Assembly: GCA_944325355.1 (NCBI GenBank) | Contig: CALUZS010000004.1 | Span: 115,979 to 179,978 of the forward strand | Source: an uncultured Parabacteroides sp. | GTDB lineage: Bacteria > Bacteroidota > Bacteroidia > Bacteroidales > Tannerellaceae | DNA: 64,000 nucleotides | Reading direction: 5' to 3' | Shown here: in pieces, positions 25,495 through 35,254 of the stretch | Layout of the letters: the number at the start of each line of letters is the position of its first letter | How positions within the stretch are numbered: position 1 is the stretch's first letter | The notes under the pieces: generated by a model | The model's input: the letters and a program-made list of their open reading frames with translations, nothing else | The model's database searches: none | What the model was told of the DNA's origin: nothing | Made by a program: the position numbers and the translations under genes

Positions 25495-27378
25495 TTACCA
25501 ACCATAATTCTGTGTCATATTCTGCATCTCGTCCAACTGTGTTTGCGGAATCGGGAAGAGGTAGTTCTTGTCTTCGAATTCCCGAGCTCCACCGGACCAC
25601 ACACCCTTTGTACGGCTCCAAGAATTTTCGTAATTGTTAGCAGCCACGTTCAAGGTGTAAACCGGTTCGTTTAATACGGTTTTCGAGAGCATCCAGCGGT
25701 TCAAGTCATACAGGCGTTGTGTTTCGAAAGCCAGTTCCACCATACGCTCTTTTTGGATCAGTTCGCGCATCAGCGTCTGGTTGCCTACCACTTCCGGGTA
25801 AGCCTGTTCCAGGTTCTTCAATCCTGCGCGGTTGCGTACCTTGTTGATGTATTTCAACGCTTCCGCTTCGTCGCGGTTCGGCTTCTCGTTGCATGCTTCC
25901 GCATAGTTCAGGTAGATTTCCGCCAAGCGGAAGATCGGTGCCACTAACGAACCCCAGCTTCCTTGGTTCGTGTTCAACTTCGGGTCGGTAAACTTGCGCC
26001 AGCTGAAGCCCACTTTTACGGCGTCACCCGAAGCGGTGTACGAAGATGTTCCTCCGTCGAAGAATGTCACAGCACGGGTATTGTCCATTGCCGGGTTCAG
26101 CCAAGGGAATCCGTTTGCCAATACGGAGGTATAGAAACGGGCATCGCGGCCGATGCAGCTGTTGTGGACTTTTACCGGTAGGAAGTTATCCAACGGGTGT
26201 ACCCAGTTCTCGGTGAATCCGTCTTTTTGATAACCTGATTTCGCGTCGATCTGTGCCGGATAACCGTCGCTGCCGTATTCATAACCCACTGTCGGGAAAC
26301 GGCCCGATTCCGCCATCGGGTAGGTATCTACCAACCGCAAGGAGGGGCAGTAACCTCCGTAACCTTCTTTGACAAATCTCGGAGGGTTGCAACGTACTAC
26401 GATGTATTTTCCATCGGTTTGCCAACGTGCCCAAATCATCTCTTTGTTCCATTTGTCCAAGAAAACGGATTTGTACGCAGACATGGCATCGTTTAATGAA
26501 TTCGGCGTACCGTCCGGCGTAGCGCCCATCAGTTCGTACCCGGCTTCAGCCGACAGGTCAATGACTGCTTTGGCTGCTTTGGCAGCTTCCTCCCATTTGT
26601 TCGGGTCGGCCGATTGCGGGAAGAGGTATTCCCCGTACATGTTCTGTATGCCTTTGTAGAGGTTGCAACCGTTGAACAGCGGGCTTGCCATGTGCAGCAG
26701 GAAGCGTGATTTGGCTGCCAATACGGCGCCTTTGGTCACACGTCCGTACCATTTAACGTCGGTGATAGTTACCGGAAGGTCTGCTGCCGCCTTATCGTAT
26801 TCGCTGACGATGAACTCTATGTTCTGTTCCAACGGATGGCGGTCTACGGTTTCAGCTTTGATGTTGGAATCGGGCGCCTGGTCACCCCAGATATAGACCG
26901 GCCCGAAGCGGAAAACCAGCATGTTGTAGAACCATGCGCGCAAGAAGCGCACTTCCGCTTTCATGATTTTAACCTCTTCTCTCGTCATCTCTTGTTCACC
27001 GACTTGGTCTGCATTGTCCAAGAACACGGTTGCCTGGTTAATTCCCGTGTACATCTGTTTCCACATGGCGTAATCGCCGGTATTGACACTCCAGTTTCCT
27101 GTCAGGAAAGAGTGGTAACCCAATCCTGAAGTCCAAGAGAAAACGGCTTCGTCGCTCATTGGGACACATGCGCCGATTGCATTGCCGTGAAAATCGTACG
27201 GCTGGTAAACAAAGCTGTAAATATGGGCGAAATAGCGTTCCAATGTGTTACGGTTGGCGAATACCTCGTCCATCTGCATCTGGTTGTCCAAATCGACATC
27301 CAGGAAATTGTCGCAACTTGTCATTGTCAATGATAACGACAAGGTCAGGCATCCTGCTATATATTTATATTTTTTCAT
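25495..27378 (-). CDS. SusD/RagB-family glycan-binding lipoprotein
   Basis: 627 residues, lipobox MTSC, followed by the usual DNFLDVDLDNQ start of SusD proteins. The TPR-like helices are recognisable (LRAWFYNMLVFRFGPVYIWG; AKSRFLLHMASPLFNG), and the C-terminus has LAEIYLNYAEACNE, LKYINKVRNRAGL, RELIQKERMVELAFE and NYLFPIPQTQLDEMQNMTQN. It forms the lid of the SusC channel at the outer membrane and binds the substrate. It follows SusC after 12 nt. Confidence 0.95.
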   Translation of the reverse strand: MKKYKYIAGCLTLSLSLTMTSCDNFLDVDLDNQMQMDEVFANRNTLERYFAHIYSFVYQPYDFHGNAIGACVPMSDEAVFSWTSGLGYHSFLTGNWSVNTGDYAMWKQMYTGINQATVFLDNADQVGEQEMTREEVKIMKAEVRFLRAWFYNMLVFRFGPVYIWGDQAPDSNIKAETVDRHPLEQNIEFIVSEYDKAAADLPVTITDVKWYGRVTKGAVLAAKSRFLLHMASPLFNGCNLYKGIQNMYGEYLFPQSADPNKWEEAAKAAKAVIDLSAEAGYELMGATPDGTPNSLNDAMSAYKSVFLDKWNKEMIWARWQTDGKYIVVRCNPPRFVKEGYGGYCPSLRLVDTYPMAESGRFPTVGYEYGSDGYPAQIDAKSGYQKDGFTENWVHPLDNFLPVKVHNSCIGRDARFYTSVLANGFPWLNPAMDNTRAVTFFDGGTSSYTASGDAVKVGFSWRKFTDPKLNTNQGSWGSLVAPIFRLAEIYLNYAEACNEKPNRDEAEALKYINKVRNRAGLKNLEQAYPEVVGNQTLMRELIQKERMVELAFETQRLYDLNRWMLSKTVLNEPVYTLNVAANNYENSWSRTKGVWSGGAREFEDKNYLFPIPQTQLDEMQNMTQNYGW

Positions 27379-27390
27379 ATAGTTCTCCTT

Positions 27391-30300
27391 TTAAAAATTT
27401 AAGTTCATACCAATAGCCACTGTCCGTGTCTGCGGGTACAGACCACCGGTTCCTGTATTCAACTCGGGATCCCACATCTTGAACGGGGAGAATGTCAATA
27501 AGTTCACCCCTTGTGCATAGAAACGGAGCGTGCTCAATCCGATTTTGCTGATTAATGCTTTCGGCAATGAATAACCGATTTCCGCATTTTTCAAGCGGAG
27601 GTAGCTCACGTTGCGGTACCAAAAGTCGGAACCCTGGTTGTTGTTTTCAAATCCGGAGATATGCATGCGCGGGTATTTGGCATTCGGATCCGGATTCCAT
27701 TCGGTCCAGCGGTTGGCTGCAACTTCTTCATAAAGGTTACCGTAAGAGGTGATGTTGCTGGCTGTACCGCGGATCATGGCACCGGAAATCATACGGCCCA
27801 CGTTGCCGGAACCTTGGAAGAAGATGGACAAGTCCCAGTTCCGCCACTTCATGCTGACACCGAATCCGTAGTTGATTTCAGGGATGGTAGTGCGTCCGAA
27901 AGGAACGCGGTCGTTGGAGTCTACGATTCCGTTACCATCAATATCCTTGTATTTGATATCTCCCACGCGTACCGTTCCGAATGTCTGTGTCGGCCAGTTG
28001 TCGATATCTTCCTGCGATTCGAACAATCCCATGGATATCAATCCCTTGTGTTGTCCGCTCGGGAAGCCTACGTCGTTCAAGTATGGATACATTTGGCTCG
28101 GTTTGTCATCGTACAACACCTTGTTGCGGTTGAACGTGAAGTTACCGCGAGCTGAAATGAAGAAATCTTCGGTTACCTGGTCGGAATATTCCAACGACAT
28201 GTCGACACCTTGGTTCTGCATCCTACCCAAGTTCACATATTGCGTTACGTTGATACCTACCACCGACGGAATACTTTCTTGGGAAATAAAGATACCGTCA
28301 CGTTTTTCCATGAAGTAGTCGGCTACCAAACGGAATTTGTTGAACAAGCCCAATTCGAAACCTACGTCGGTTTTCTTGGCGGTTTCCCATGTCACGTTAG
28401 GGTTACCCGGGTTACCGGTTGCGATACCTTGTATCCATGCTACAGGGTCACCGAAGTTATAACCGGCAGCGCTTGCGTTCATTTCGGTGTTGTAGGCGAA
28501 ACGGCGGTTACCACCGATTTCGTCGTTACCGATTTGTCCGTAAGACCCTTTGAACTTCAAAAGGCTGATGACATCGGCTATCGGTTCCCAGAACTCTTCG
28601 TTACTGATCATGTATCCCAATGCGCCCGAAGGGAAGAAACCGAAACGGTGTCCCGGGGCGAAGTTTTCGGAACCGTTGTAACCGAAGTTGAATTCAGCGA
28701 AGTATTTGTCGCGGAATGAATAGGCGGCACGTCCTGCGATACCGATATTCCGGTTCGGGAATGAAGCGATATAGTTGCCTGCGAAGTTATCGGTATATTC
28801 GCGCATGTTGAACAGGAACAATCCGCTTACACGGTGTTCATCGTTGAATAAGCGTTCATAAGTCAACGATGTTTCGAAGTTCCATACCTGCGAACCCCTG
28901 TTTGAACGGGCTATGCTCAGGTAATCGTTACCATCGTTGTTCTTGTTTAAAATCAGGTTCCCTTCTTTGTCGCGTCCCAAAGCAAGGTATGTACTCGGCG
29001 ATTTCCGTTTATCGGTAGTACGCTCGTTCCTTGCATCGTATGAGAATTTCACGTTACCTTTCAATCCTTCGGTGATGAACCCGAAGTCCTGGTCGATACT
29101 TATCAAGGATTGCGCGTTGTTCCAGAAGTCGGCGGAATAACCGGTATGGTTCAATTCCAAATAGGGGTTTGTACCTACGAGCGGGCGTGACAGACTACCG
29201 TCGCTGAAGATAGGAACCACGGCTACGGAAGGCACTGAAATCAAGTTGTCGTAATAGGACTCAACGGCAACACCCAGACGGTTTTTCGTCTCATACTGGT
29301 TGGATACCGACAGCGCCAGTTTGGTGGTCTTCGTGATGTCCACATCCACATTCGCACGGAAGTTCGCTTTCTTGTAACCTACCTGCGGTGTGTATTGCGG
29401 ATTGTCAGCCGGATTGAATACACCGTTTTCGCTGTAGAACGAACCGGCGATGTAGTAGCGGATGTTACGGCTACCACCCGATACGTTTATGTTTGCGCGG
29501 ACGTTGTTGGAGCTGTTTTTGAAGATGGTGTCCCACCAGTCCACATTCGGGTACAAATCCGGATCTGTGCCATTGAGGTATTTCGCGTATTGGTTAGGTT
29601 GGTAAGCCAGGTTTCCGTTACCTTCCAATGTAATATCGTTGTAATAGTCCATCCATTGCGATGCGCTTGCCAATTGCGGTGTCCGTGTAGGGGTTATGAA
29701 ACCGTATTCCACTTTTGCGTTGATGGATGGTTTTGCCTCTTTACCGCGTTTGGTGGTGATTAACACGATACCGTTTGCACCGCGTACACCATACAAGGCG
29801 GTTGCCGTTGCGTCTTTCAAGATTGACAATGAAGCGATATCTTCAGGGTCTACCAAGTCCAAGCTTCGTTCGATACCGTCCACCAAAATCAACGGGGTGT
29901 TGTTCGCACCGAACGTGGAGATACCGCGGATCCAGAAGTCGGCTCCGGAACCCGGTTCGGCATTGCGCTGGATGGAAACGATACCGGCCATCTGTCCGGC
30001 AAGGGCGGTACTCAGTTTTGCCACCGGTACCTGAACTTCATCGGCCGTGATGGTTGAGATGGCGCCGATGACGCTCGCTTTCTTCTGTTTACCGTAAGCA
30101 ACGACCGTCACTTCGTCCAACTCGTCGGTCTGTTCTTTCAGGATTACCACGATGGTTTTTTGGTTTCCCACTTTCACTTCCTGGTCCTGCATACCGAGGA
30201 ACTGGACGATCAAAACGTCCTCGGGGCTTACCTCGATCTCGAACGAACCGTCGATATCGGTGGTAACACCCCTTGTGCTTCCTTTGACAAGAAGGGTAGC

Positions 30301-30573
30301 TCCCGGCAGGGGCTGGTTGTTTGCATCCATTACCTTACCGTGCACCATGCTTTGTTTCTGCTGCGTGTACTCCATCAACGGACCGATGGGAGCTGCGGCT
30401 TTCCTCAACGACTCTTTTGTCGTCGTGTTTGAATTGTTGTTTGCCAACATTGCTGTCCCAGAGTTCGCCTCCGCACTGATACTAAACCCAAAAGCAGTCA
30501 TCATACCGAGTGAGGCTATCGTCAAGACTTTTTTTAATGGTTTTACAAGCTTATTGTCTTGTTCCATATTCAT
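27391..30573 (-). CDS. SusC/RagA-family TonB-dependent outer-membrane transporter
   Basis: 1060 residues. After an unusual extended N-terminus (cleavage near AEA, then a Ser/Asn/Thr-rich linker to about residue 75) comes a carboxypeptidase-D-like domain (VHGKVMDANNQPLPGATL...), a TonB-box-like DEVTVVAYG near 152-160, the plug (GMAGIVSIQRN, WIRGISTFG, ILVDGIER, SLSILKDATATALYGVRGANG) and a 22-strand barrel ending ...RTVAIGMNLNF. No STN signalling domain is present, although sigma and anti-sigma genes adjoin. Imports the locus glycan or glycoside with SusD. Confidence 0.95.
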   Translation of the reverse strand: MNMEQDNKLVKPLKKVLTIASLGMMTAFGFSISAEANSGTAMLANNNSNTTTKESLRKAAAPIGPLMEYTQQKQSMVHGKVMDANNQPLPGATLLVKGSTRGVTTDIDGSFEIEVSPEDVLIVQFLGMQDQEVKVGNQKTIVVILKEQTDELDEVTVVAYGKQKKASVIGAISTITADEVQVPVAKLSTALAGQMAGIVSIQRNAEPGSGADFWIRGISTFGANNTPLILVDGIERSLDLVDPEDIASLSILKDATATALYGVRGANGIVLITTKRGKEAKPSINAKVEYGFITPTRTPQLASASQWMDYYNDITLEGNGNLAYQPNQYAKYLNGTDPDLYPNVDWWDTIFKNSSNNVRANINVSGGSRNIRYYIAGSFYSENGVFNPADNPQYTPQVGYKKANFRANVDVDITKTTKLALSVSNQYETKNRLGVAVESYYDNLISVPSVAVVPIFSDGSLSRPLVGTNPYLELNHTGYSADFWNNAQSLISIDQDFGFITEGLKGNVKFSYDARNERTTDKRKSPSTYLALGRDKEGNLILNKNNDGNDYLSIARSNRGSQVWNFETSLTYERLFNDEHRVSGLFLFNMREYTDNFAGNYIASFPNRNIGIAGRAAYSFRDKYFAEFNFGYNGSENFAPGHRFGFFPSGALGYMISNEEFWEPIADVISLLKFKGSYGQIGNDEIGGNRRFAYNTEMNASAAGYNFGDPVAWIQGIATGNPGNPNVTWETAKKTDVGFELGLFNKFRLVADYFMEKRDGIFISQESIPSVVGINVTQYVNLGRMQNQGVDMSLEYSDQVTEDFFISARGNFTFNRNKVLYDDKPSQMYPYLNDVGFPSGQHKGLISMGLFESQEDIDNWPTQTFGTVRVGDIKYKDIDGNGIVDSNDRVPFGRTTIPEINYGFGVSMKWRNWDLSIFFQGSGNVGRMISGAMIRGTASNITSYGNLYEEVAANRWTEWNPDPNAKYPRMHISGFENNNQGSDFWYRNVSYLRLKNAEIGYSLPKALISKIGLSTLRFYAQGVNLLTFSPFKMWDPELNTGTGGLYPQTRTVAIGMNLNF

Positions 30574-30683
30574 ACTTTTTGTAGGTTAGAAATTCTAAAT
30601 AATTTTTCGATTGCAGAATAGTAAATATTCATACTCAGCTATTCAATTTTTTCTTTTTGTTATTATCCCATAGGCAAAAAATT

Positions 30684-30989
30684 TTAAATGTGGTTTATAT
30701 TTCGTTTGTTGTTCTCTGTTCTTTTTTTGTTTCCCTCCGTTGTTATGGAGCGTTGGATGCGCTCCCAGAGGATAAGGTTTTGCATATCCGTGATTTCCTG
30801 TGTCTCCTTTTTCAGGCGCTTGATAAAGTCTACTGCTTCGTTGAATGCTTTTTCGTTGATTTTTTTTGCTTCCACCAGCTGTTTCCAATATAGTTCGGAC
30901 TCGGCTGTCGGATAAAGGAGCGATGAGATAAAGTAATCATCGTTCAAAAAATCAAGTAATTGATATGTTTTATAGTTGTCTTTTAACAT
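30684..30989 (-). CDS. Short FecR-type anti-sigma protein lacking membrane and periplasmic domains
   Basis: 101 residues. YQLLDFLNDDYFISSLLYPTAESELYWKQL (in parts), FIKRLKK and LWERIQRS match the N-terminal cytoplasmic anti-sigma domain of Bacteroidetes FecR proteins. Normal members continue with one membrane helix and a ~200-residue periplasmic FecR domain; this one ends in a hydrophilic tail (ENNKRNINHI) before any helix. Shifting frame at the A7 run near 30720 does not restore a membrane segment. Either a soluble minimal anti-sigma factor or a truncated gene. It lies 110 nt upstream of SusC on the same strand and faces an ECF sigma gene. Confidence 0.65.
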   Translation of the reverse strand: MLKDNYKTYQLLDFLNDDYFISSLLYPTAESELYWKQLVEAKKINEKAFNEAVDFIKRLKKETQEITDMQNLILWERIQRSITTEGNKKRTENNKRNINHI

Positions 30990-31620
30990 TTTGTTTAAAG
31001 CATTCTCTTAATATTAGACAAATGAATGTAAAAAAAATACTCGCATATTTAAAACTTTTTTCCAAAAGCAAAAGAATATTTTTCCTTTGCCATTATTGTG
31101 CCTGCCGTATGATTTTTTGCGGCTGTGCGGTTTTTGTGGGAAAACCGGAATGTTTTCTTAGGAAATTGCGCAGATTATTAGGAATTTATGCCCGTTGTTT
31201 TTGCATGATTCTGCAGATATTCCCGCCATTTCGGGCAGCGTGCCGTTTGAGGATTGTCCGGAAAGCGTTATTCGCTGCTTTTTGATAGTGTTAAAATAGT
31301 ATTTGCATGTTGTCTCGTTTAGCCTAAGAATTTAACGTTTGTTTTTGTAAAAAAGTTTTTCGCCGGTATTTGTCGTGCTCCCGTAGATTTGAAACCGGTT
31401 TGGGCATTCGCCGTTTTTTTGTTTTTCCGGAATCTCTACGGGGAATCTTTCGCTTTTTATGTTGCTGTGTCGGGGCAGGGTTTTTAATTTTTATCGAAAA
31501 CAGCGGATTTGTTTTGGAAATAATTTAAAAATAAAAATAGAAATGAATAGCCCTTTCGCCTTGAAATGTTAATTTTATTGTGAATTGCTATTTTTTCTTT
31601 TTTTTTTGAGCGGTTTTTTA

Positions 31621-31628
31621 TAAGTTTG
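31621..31628 (+). promoter_or_regulatory. -7 box for the ECF sigma gene
   Basis: TAAGTTTG matches TAnnTTTG, 62 nt before the ATG at 31691. The -33 region is a T run. The rest of 30990-31620 is AT-rich with scattered T-tracts and only one notable inverted repeat (31380-31387/31435-31442); I see no gene in it. Confidence 0.4.
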
Positions 31629-31690
31629 CGATGATAAAAATTAAAGGAAAGAAAGACCATGGGGAATAATGTTGAATTTTACAAAAAAGT

Positions 31691-32254
31691 ATGGAGATGT
31701 TGACGGAAAGTAAAGTATGGCAAAATTTTCTTTCCGGAGATAGTGATGCATACTCTGTAATTTACAATATGTTCATTAAGGAATTGTACACTTATGCCAT
31801 GTGTTTTACGAAAGACCGGACGTTGGCGGAAGATGCAATCCATGACGTGTTTGTAAAGATTTATCAGGACAGAGACAAATTGCATCATGTTAAAAGTATA
31901 AGGCAGTATTTGTATTCGTCGGTCCGTAACCGTATTTTGAATTTGTTGAGAAAGGCGGAAATGTCTGAAAATTTCAGCGGATTGGAAGGTTTGGACTTCG
32001 CGGGTGATTTTTCGGTGGAGAGACAGTTTGAGGATAAGGAAAAGAGTGCGCTTGAAAAGGCGTATGTCAAACGTATGTTTTCAGTATTGTCTTCCCGCCA
32101 GAAGGAATTGGTTTATTACCGCTTTGTGAAAGGATTATCGTACGAAGAGATCGGGAACATCATGGGACTGACTTACCAGTCGCTCCAAAACCTGTTGCAA
32201 CGGGCGTTCTCCCGTCTGCGTAAAACCTTTTCACAACGGAACAGTAAGTTGTGA
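31691..32254 (+). CDS. ECF-type RNA polymerase sigma factor
   Basis: 187 residues. Sigma-70 region 2 at about 12-80 (YNMFIKELYTYAMCF, DAIHDVFVKIYQ) and region 4 at about 125-180 (LSSRQKELVYYRFVKGLSYEEIGNIMGL, with helix-turn-helix TYQSLQNLLQRAFSRLRKTF). No anti-sigma gene follows it; the candidate partner is the short FecR-type protein encoded divergently at 30684-30989. The likely target is the SusC operon. Start could also be the ATG at 31697. Confidence 0.9.
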   Translation: MEMLTESKVWQNFLSGDSDAYSVIYNMFIKELYTYAMCFTKDRTLAEDAIHDVFVKIYQDRDKLHHVKSIRQYLYSSVRNRILNLLRKAEMSENFSGLEGLDFAGDFSVERQFEDKEKSALEKAYVKRMFSVLSSRQKELVYYRFVKGLSYEEIGNIMGLTYQSLQNLLQRAFSRLRKTFSQRNSKL

Positions 32255-32265
32255 TTTGTTTGCGC

Positions 32266-32309
32266 GTTTATCGTTCCGCAGAATCATCCGATTCTGCGGA
32301 ACGATAAAC
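32266..32309. terminator. Perfect 20-bp hairpin
   Basis: Arms 32266-32285 and 32290-32309 are perfect complements around a 4-nt loop, 11 nt after the sigma gene stop. No T-run follows on either strand, but its strength and position suggest it ends transcription from the sigma gene and possibly from convergent lepA. Confidence 0.6.
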
Positions 32310-32431
32310 ATGATATCCCGTTTCTATCGGTTGTTTACATTATTAATAATTAATAAATGGAAGCATTTAACCAAATGCCTTTTGCCCGCATCCAGTATAA
32401 ATAACGGCGGGTGAAGTTTCCGTTCTCTTTG

Positions 32432-34219
32432 TCAGTCTAATTTCAGAACAGCCAAAAATGCTTTTTGAGGGACTTCTACGGTTCCGATTTGCTTCATGCG
32501 CTTTTTCCCCTCTTTCTGTTTTTCCAACAATTTCCGCTTACGGGAGATGTCGCCTCCGTAACATTTGGCGGTTACATCTTTCCGCACTGCCTTGACGGTC
32601 TCCCGGGCGATGATTTTTGCCCCGATGGCAGCCTGTATGGCTATGTCGAACTGTTGGCGCGGGATGAGTTCCTTCAACTTTTCACACATCCTGCGGCCGA
32701 AGGTTACGCTGTTGTCGATATGCGTAAGGGTGGAAAGCGCATCGACAGGCTCACCGTTGAGCAATATGTCCAGCTTGACGAGCTTGCTCGGCCGGAAATC
32801 GTGCAGGTGGTAATCGAATGAAGCATACCCTTTCGAGATGCTTTTCAGCTTGTCGTAGAAGTCGATGACGATTTCGCCCAAAGGCAAGTCGTAGATGATT
32901 TCTACGCGGTCGCCGGAGATGTAGTTCTGTTTCACCAATACGCCCCGTTTCCCCAGACAGAGGGTCATGATGGGACCGATGTATGTCGTGTTGGTGATGA
33001 CGGACGCCCGTATGAACGGCTCTTCTATGTGGTCGATCAGTGTCGGGTCGGGGAGACCGCTCGGGTTATGCACTTCGATGCAATTTCCTTTTTTGTCATA
33101 TACTTTATAGGAGACGTTCGGAACGGTGGTGATAACGTTCATGTTAAATTCGCGGTCCAAGCGTTCCTGGACGATTTCCATGTGGAGCAGCCCTAAAAAG
33201 CCGCAACGGAATCCGAATCCCAGCGCTGCGGAGCTTTCCGGCTGGAACGTGAGCGATGCGTCGTTGAGCTGGAGTTTCTCCAAGGATGCTCTCAGGTTTT
33301 CGAAGTCTTCCGTTTCGATGGGGTACACGCCGGCGAAAACCATCGGCTTGACCTCTTCAAAGCCTTCGATGCCTTTTTCCGCCGGACGGGCTACATGTGT
33401 TATCGTGTCGCCCACCCGTACCTCTTTCGATGTCTTGATTCCGGAGATGATGTAACCTACATCGCCTGTTTTAATTTCCGGACGCGGTTCCATCGTGAGC
33501 CGCAGGATGCCCACTTCATCGGCATCGTATTCTTTTCCTGTGGCAATGAACTTGACGCGGTCTCCTTTGCGGATGGAGCCGTTCACCACTTTGAAGTAGG
33601 CGATGATCCCCCGGAACGAATTAAATACGGAGTCGAAGATAAGGCACTGCAAGGGGGCTTCCGGGTCTCCCTTGGGTGCGGGCACTTTCTCGATGATTGC
33701 ATTTAGTATGTCGTACACGCCTTCTCCGGTTTTTCCGCTGGCGCGCAGGATTTCGCTGCGGTCGCACCCCAACAGCTCTACGATTTGGTCTTCCACCTCG
33801 TCGGGCATTGCGCTCGGGAGGTCTATCTTGTTCAGTACGGGAATAATTTCAAGATTGTTGTCGATTGCCATATAAAGGTTCGAGATGGTTTGCGCCTGTA
33901 TGCCTTGCGCGGCGTCGACAATCAGCAATGCCCCCTCGCATGCGGCAATCGAACGGGAGACCTCGTAAGAGAAGTCCACATGGCCCGGGGTGTCAATCAG
34001 GTTGAGTATGTAATCTTTCCCTTTGTAATTGTAATTCATCTGGATGGCATGGCTCTTGATGGTGATGCCTCGTTCGCGCTCCAAATCCATATCATCGAGC
34101 ACCTGGTCCTGCATGTCGCGGGCTTCAACGGTTTTCGTGTACTCTAAAAGGCGGTCTGCCAATGTGCTCTTGCCGTGATCGATGTGGGCGATAATACAAA
34201 AATTACGAATGTTATCCAT
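32432..34219 (-). CDS. lepA: Elongation factor 4 (LepA), ribosome back-translocase
   Basis: 595 residues, the usual LepA length. GTPase domain: [13 protein letters not shown] (P-loop), [10 protein letters not shown] (switch I), [14 protein letters not shown]. Then domain II, G'-less domains III and V, and the LepA-specific C-terminal domain with [19 protein letters not shown]. It binds translating ribosomes and catalyses reverse translocation under stress, by family knowledge. Its minus-strand -7 box is at 34240-34247. Housekeeping gene between two accessory loci. Confidence 0.97.
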   Translation of the reverse strand: MDNIRNFCIIAHIDHGKSTLADRLLEYTKTVEARDMQDQVLDDMDLERERGITIKSHAIQMNYNYKGKDYILNLIDTPGHVDFSYEVSRSIAACEGALLIVDAAQGIQAQTISNLYMAIDNNLEIIPVLNKIDLPSAMPDEVEDQIVELLGCDRSEILRASGKTGEGVYDILNAIIEKVPAPKGDPEAPLQCLIFDSVFNSFRGIIAYFKVVNGSIRKGDRVKFIATGKEYDADEVGILRLTMEPRPEIKTGDVGYIISGIKTSKEVRVGDTITHVARPAEKGIEGFEEVKPMVFAGVYPIETEDFENLRASLEKLQLNDASLTFQPESSAALGFGFRCGFLGLLHMEIVQERLDREFNMNVITTVPNVSYKVYDKKGNCIEVHNPSGLPDPTLIDHIEEPFIRASVITNTTYIGPIMTLCLGKRGVLVKQNYISGDRVEIIYDLPLGEIVIDFYDKLKSISKGYASFDYHLHDFRPSKLVKLDILLNGEPVDALSTLTHIDNSVTFGRRMCEKLKELIPRQQFDIAIQAAIGAKIIARETVKAVRKDVTAKCYGGDISRKRKLLEKQKEGKKRMKQIGTVEVPQKAFLAVLKLD

Positions 34220-34239
34220 GAACTATACTTTTGTGCCGG

Positions 34240-34247
34240 CAAAGATA
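34240..34247 (-). promoter_or_regulatory. -7 box for lepA
   Basis: Minus-strand TATCTTTG matches TAnnTTTG, 21 nt before the lepA start at 34219; no convincing -33 box. Confidence 0.4.
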
Positions 34248-34266
34248 GCCTATTTTTTTGAGATGT

Positions 34267-35151
34267 TCAGTGGTTTCTCTCGCGAAATTCGGAGGGGGTG
34301 ATGCCTTCTTTGTGTTTGAAGAATGTGGAGAATTGCCCGGTGTTTTCAAATTTCAAGGCATAGGCAATTTCAGAAATGTTCATGTTGGAGCTTGTCAATA
34401 GCTCTTTTGCCCTAAGCAGCCGGAGCTGCAACTGGTATTGTGCCGGGGATACGCGGGTGTACTCCTTGAATACGCGGCGGAACCAGGAGTAGCCGACGCC
34501 TATTTCCCGTGCGATTTCCTCGGCGGTTTTCATGTTTTCAAAGTCGCGCATAAGGATACGGGCTTCGTTGATTTTGTCGATGACATACCGGTCGGTGAAG
34601 GAGTTGTTCTTCTCCTTATAATACATGGAGCCGAGTATGTGCAGGACGATGCTCGATGCCATTTGCTGGTAGCCGAATTTCTCTTCCGCGGCGATGCGCA
34701 ATATCTCTTCGTAAAGGCTGACGATACCGGAACTTATTCCGATATGGTGTAACGGCTCTTTACAGGAGAAGAATCCGTTTTCCACCCGTTTGTCGATATG
34801 GGGACCCCGGAAACCGACCCAATACTCGTCCCATCCGGTGTCGATGTCGGGATGGTAGCTGTGCCATTCGCCGGGGAAAAGCAGAATCATGGTTCCTGCC
34901 TTAATCCGTTTCTTGGGACAGGATTGCGAGGAGAAGTATCCGTTTCCTTTTGTGATGTAAACCAACTGGTATTCGTTCAGGATTCGCCCGGTCTGAGGCT
35001 TGAATGCGTAATGCTCCGGATGGACTGATAACGGATAGGGCGTTTGCGGCGGGATGAATTGGTATCCGGCGGTCGTTACGACGATGCCCCATTTCTCGTC
35101 CAGCTCATTAATGGTCAGATATTTGAGTAAGTCCTTTTTCTGGTTTGCCAT
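34267..35151 (-). CDS. AraC-family regulator of the rhamnose operon (RhaR-like)
   Basis: 294 residues. N-terminal cupin-like sensing domain (about 40-140: YQLVYITKGNGYFSS, GTMILLFPGEWHSYHPD) and C-terminal double helix-turn-helix (about 190-294: TAEEIAREIGVGYSWFRRVFKEY; ISEIAYALKFENTGQFSTFFKHKEGITPSEFRE). Transcribed away from rhaB with 103 nt between the starts, the usual layout for a regulator controlling its divergent neighbour. It probably binds L-rhamnose and activates rhaB onward; the rhaB promoter has a good -7 box but no -33 box, fitting activator dependence. Confidence 0.88.
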   Translation of the reverse strand: MANQKKDLLKYLTINELDEKWGIVVTTAGYQFIPPQTPYPLSVHPEHYAFKPQTGRILNEYQLVYITKGNGYFSSQSCPKKRIKAGTMILLFPGEWHSYHPDIDTGWDEYWVGFRGPHIDKRVENGFFSCKEPLHHIGISSGIVSLYEEILRIAAEEKFGYQQMASSIVLHILGSMYYKEKNNSFTDRYVIDKINEARILMRDFENMKTAEEIAREIGVGYSWFRRVFKEYTRVSPAQYQLQLRLLRAKELLTSSNMNISEIAYALKFENTGQFSTFFKHKEGITPSEFRERNH

Positions 35152-35217
35152 AATCCTTCATGTCAGATTTGATAGGTTTTTAATCAAAATCGAAACAAAT
35201 ATATATGTTTATCCCGT

Positions 35218-35225
35218 TACTTTTG
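35218..35225 (+). promoter_or_regulatory. -7 box of the rhaB operon
   Basis: TACTTTTG matches TAnnTTTG, 30 nt before the rhaB ATG. The -33 area (around 35194-35199) has no TTTG, so activation by the divergent AraC protein is likely. Confidence 0.5.
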
Positions 35226-35254
35226 TTCCGTATTTAAAAGAAAAAGACCAAATC

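Noticed and set aside
30965..31285. 106-codon plus-strand ORF in the sigma/anti-sigma gap
   Set aside because: Cys- and Phe-rich translation without domain pattern, signal or coding-like composition; overlaps the anti-sigma gene on the other strand.
31380..31442. Inverted repeat CCCGTAGA/TCTACGGG as an invertible promoter
   Set aside because: Arms are only 8 bp with no recombinase gene nearby and no promoter boxes oriented between them; chance is more likely.
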